A DNA stretch of 42,110 nt, taken from assembly GCA_009782175.1 (NCBI GenBank), contig WRKR01000026.1:1-42110 (forward strand), written 5' to 3'. The translations under genes were made by a program, and so were the position numbers. Source of the DNA: Cystobacterineae bacterium. GTDB taxonomy: Bacteria > Myxococcota > Myxococcia > Myxococcales > Myxococcaceae. Numbering within the stretch: position 1 is the first letter of the stretch; every line of letters begins with the position of its first letter. Of this stretch, positions 40,078 to 42,110 are shown one piece after another. A model generated the notes under the pieces. It was not told the DNA's origin and made no database searches. It saw nothing but the letters and a program-made list of their open reading frames with translations.

Positions 40078-40542
40078 ATGGTTGAGAATGGAGCACATAA
40101 AAACCCAAAGCAACGCCTGCACAACGGACAAAGCTCAAAAGGCGAGCAGCCAACGGATGAGCAGCCAATGGACGAGCAGCCCATGGATGAGCAGCCCATG
40201 GAGACAGCCAGCAGCCTCAGCGAGGGGAAACCCCTTCAGCTGAGTGAGCTAGAGTCCCCGCTGCCGCCCCTAAAACCTCCTGCTCCACTGCCGTGGCCGC
40301 GCAAGCCAGAGCTACCCAGGGCACCGCAACAACCGCGCCCGCCACCCTCCTTGCTGCCGCCGCAACCGCCACCAGGCAAAGCGCCCTCACCGCTGCCCTG
40401 GCCGCGCAAAGCAAAGCCCGAGGCGTCCCCAACACGCCAGGCGACGCAAGCAGCAGCGGCGCCACCTCAACCACAACCCTTGCCGTCGCCCGCAGAGCAA
40501 CTGCCCGAGGTGGCGCCTGAGCCACCACACCCTGTAGGTTGA
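40078..40542 (+). CDS. Proline-rich low-complexity protein
   Basis: 154 residues with a good ribosome binding site (agggagg, 5 nt before ATG), which argues that this is translated despite its composition. Residues 23-41 are DEQPM repeats; residues 60-150 are Pro/Ala/Gln/Arg-rich and contain PLPWPRK twice. No signal peptide and no recognised domain; probably disordered and cytoplasmic. Its 3' end faces the SprT-like gene. Confidence 0.6.
   Translation: MVENGAHKNPKQRLHNGQSSKGEQPTDEQPMDEQPMDEQPMETASSLSEGKPLQLSELESPLPPLKPPAPLPWPRKPELPRAPQQPRPPPSLLPPQPPPGKAPSPLPWPRKAKPEASPTRQATQAAAAPPQPQPLPSPAEQLPEVAPEPPHPVG
40144..40200 (+). repeat. 15-bp in-frame minisatellite in the proline-rich gene
   Basis: Unit gatgagcagcccatg, nearly four copies, coding Asp-Glu-Gln-Pro-Met. 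The first copy is shortened and diverged. Confidence 0.9.
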
Positions 40543-40658
40543 CAAATGCACAAGGGGCGAAGCGCTTTCGGCAGGGTTTTTTAAGTTTAAAGCATTTTTT
40601 TGCGCCTTTTGGAGGCAGCGCGGCGGAATGCGCTGATGGAAGCGGAGGTGTTGTTTTT

Positions 40659-41474
40659 TTAACCTTTGTCTGCAGGAGGCGGCTTTGGGGTGCGCCTAAA
40701 GAGGACTTGGTTGAGTTTTGCTTTTTCCCAAGCCATGGCCAGGGTGAAAGCGGGAAAGCTTTTTTCGTGAGCGCGAAAGGCCCTGGAGTGCAGGCAGCGG
40801 CGAGCGCTGGCTTCTGTGGGGGCAAAGCGTTGGTGCAGCATTTCGTGGAAGACGACAAAGTCCACATAAAAAGGGGGTACTTCAGGGCTGTCCAAACTGG
40901 GGTGTATCCGTATTTGTTTGCGCTCATGCTCATAAACACCCAGGCGCAGGGAGCTGCGTGCTTTGCGTTTGGGCACTTGGGCCCAGCCTACGGAGGCCAC
41001 AATTTGGTTGTCAAAGTATAGTTGGTTGAGGCGTGTAAAAATTTCTTGCAAGTTATAATGTTTGCCCAGGGCACGCAGAGGTTTGGCCGCTTTGGGAGGG
41101 GAGGGGAACTTGGGGAGCTGCTCTCTAATAAAGGCATTCAGCTGACGGCTGGCCCGCTTGCAGCGGCGTCCCAAATAATCCCCGAGGGCTTTGCGCGTCC
41201 TCAAGTCCGCCGAGAGGAACATGCGGTGCATGCGTACCTCCAGCCCCGCGGCTTTGTGTTTGCAACTGAGCATGGTGCGCTGGTTGCTGTTGAGCAGCAG
41301 ACACACGGGAAAACCCAAGCGCGCCGACAACTCTCTTGCCAAAACCTGAGAGGGCAACTCCTGGAAGGAGAGGGCCTGCATAGAGTTAATGAGTGCCACC
41401 TTCAGAGGCTTTGTCACCTCTGGAGGCCCAGAGGCAAACAACTCAAGCTGGAGTGGAGTGGCGCTGCTTTTCAT
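40659..41474 (-). CDS. SprT-like zinc metalloprotease-fold protein
   Basis: 271 residues. HEMLH at 210-214 gives two zinc ligands and the catalytic Glu211; the third ligand is probably His229 or His236 in LHSRAFRAHEKSF. The sequence before it (IFTRLNQLYFDNQIVASVGW, then LGVYEHERKQIRIHPSLDS) is the usual SprT-like lead-in. The N-terminal 130 residues are less typical and basic, possibly for nucleic-acid contact (SprT/SPRTN proteins act on DNA-protein crosslinks; transfer to this protein is inference). It begins MKSSATPLQLELFASG. Single gene, convergent with the proline-rich gene. Confidence 0.82.
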   Translation of the reverse strand: MKSSATPLQLELFASGPPEVTKPLKVALINSMQALSFQELPSQVLARELSARLGFPVCLLLNSNQRTMLSCKHKAAGLEVRMHRMFLSADLRTRKALGDYLGRRCKRASRQLNAFIREQLPKFPSPPKAAKPLRALGKHYNLQEIFTRLNQLYFDNQIVASVGWAQVPKRKARSSLRLGVYEHERKQIRIHPSLDSPEVPPFYVDFVVFHEMLHQRFAPTEASARRCLHSRAFRAHEKSFPAFTLAMAWEKAKLNQVLFRRTPKPPPADKG

Positions 41475-41705
41475 GAGCTTTCTCTTTTCCCACCCCCATG
41501 GCTAACATAGCCGCCAGGCCGCTTCAATGTCCCACCCGCTGCCCTAGGGCCTGGGTTAGACGGGTTTTATTTTGGATTGAGCTCATGAGAGCCAGATTTT
41601 GCGCACATATTTTCGCATATTCCCCTGAGGGTTAGGGGGAGAAATCCCCCTCCCCCCCCCTCATTCCAGTGGGCTTTTTCCATATAAAAGGGTTGTTTTT
41701 CAGAG
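41475..41705. other. Intergenic region, nothing recognised
   Basis: Carries runs of C around 41647-41660 and AT-rich sequence near 41600-41620. A promoter for the SprT-like gene should lie here but none could be assigned. Confidence 0.3.
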
Positions 41706-41990
41706 GGGGCCTGCGGCCCGGCTTTTTTCAAAGGAAAAAGTTTTTTTGTGGGGGGTTTTTGTTTTTTTCCCTCCGGGGGGGGAGAGTCGCCTCCGGCGAA
41801 GGGTTTTTTTGCCCTCCCGGGCAGGGTTTTTCGCCTCCCGGCGAGTGACTTTTTTTGTTTTTGGTTTTGTTTTTTCCACTCCGTGGGGGGGAGGGGGCCT
41901 GCGGCCCGGCTATTTTCGCCCTGCGGGCGCAGCTTGCCTTCGGCAAGTCACTTTTTTTTGCCTGGGCAAAAAAAAGTAACCAAAAAAAAC
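41706..41990. repeat. REP-like palindrome cluster, right copy
   Basis: The same modules as 479-775 in the opposite orientation (gggcctgcggcccg, gtcgcctccggcgaa, gccctcccgggcagg, tcgcctcccggcga), plus gccctgcgggcg and ttgccttcggcaag hairpins not present on the left. It runs straight into the right 120-bp repeat. Confidence 0.85.
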
Positions 41991-42110
41991 CCACTCTCCG
42001 AGGGCCCTGCGGGGCTCATCGTCGGTTGCTTCCTAGCTCCTTCCTTGCTGCACCAGCTACTCTTGCCTCTTCGGCGGCGGCGAATATTAGTGTCTAGAAA
42101 CACTTTCGCA
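41991..42110. repeat. Right copy of 120-bp direct repeat found at both window ends
   Basis: 116 of 120 bases match positions 1-120 in the same orientation. The sequence immediately before it (aaagtaaccaaaaaaaac) suggests that the full repeat is larger and that the left copy is cut by the window edge. Confidence 0.9.

Noticed and set aside
39617-40168. 183-residue frame on minus between the GLUG lipoprotein and the proline-rich gene
   Set aside because: It overlaps the coding end of the GLUG lipoprotein, covers a terminator-like hairpin and a palindromic repeat, and has no protein-family features.
1-42110. Circular plasmid or phage genome closed by identical ends
   Set aside because: The end repeats differ at four positions, no replication, partition, phage structural or integrase gene was seen, and the content is chromosomal in type.

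Overview
The window reads as a 42 kb piece of chromosome from a Gram-negative, probably Myxococcota/Bradymonadota-like (old 'deltaproteobacterial') organism. This rests on inference: many lipobox-bearing Cys-rich surface proteins, a TolC/HlyD export operon, an E. coli-type SerA, a fused aspartokinase-homoserine dehydrogenase and a SprT-like protease. No rRNA or tRNA gene was seen, so the lineage cannot be fixed. Both window ends carry the same 120-bp sequence (116/120 identical), and about 290 bp of palindrome-rich repeat near the left end is an inverted copy of the repeat at the right end. The window may therefore be a contig, or a segment, bounded by a dispersed repeat.

Layout. 1-823: non-coding repeats and large hairpins. 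824-1579: a doubtful small ORF, then three regularly spaced dyads (TGTCA-N8-TGACA, 43-bp period). 1580-3283: first member of a Cys-rich lipoprotein family. 3364-5655 (minus): a Gcr-type multi-span membrane protein. 5967-11553: a metabolic block with serA, metY and a bifunctional thrA-like gene (metY and thrA overlap by ATGA). 11584-12093: DUF3788-like protein. 12142-28806: an accessory region with four more members of the lipoprotein family (two plus, two minus), MITE-like elements, palindromes and one hypothetical gene. 28947-35908 (minus): a tight seven-gene operon (TetR, TolC, HlyD, two ABC ATPases, two ABC-2 permeases) resembling E. coli CecR/YbhGFSR plus an outer-membrane channel, visibly richer in A+T. 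35995-39827: two divergent cell-envelope proteins. 40078-41474: a proline-rich protein convergent with a SprT-like metalloprotease.

The standout is the five-member lipoprotein family. Each has a lipobox, an N-terminal Cys-rich section that differs in repeat type (57-61, 33 or 26 residues per unit, or no tandem array), sometimes an Ig-like section, and a shared beta-propeller-like C-terminal half. All five end in WP-x2-x-RDNCN followed by 15-17 residues and a final Cys-Phe/Tyr at the very C-terminus. The tandem units are nearly identical, so copy number is probably changing by recombination. MITE-like elements flank the largest member as inverted copies and supply the TAG stop codon of two members. 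This looks like a modular surface-display or adhesin system with expandable disulfide-rich stalks; the function is inference.

Separately, short in-frame minisatellites occur in three unrelated genes: AEHTE in the thrA-like gene, TEKPLS in tolC, and DEQPM in the proline-rich gene. The aspartokinase half of the thrA-like protein has lost residues normally needed for catalysis.
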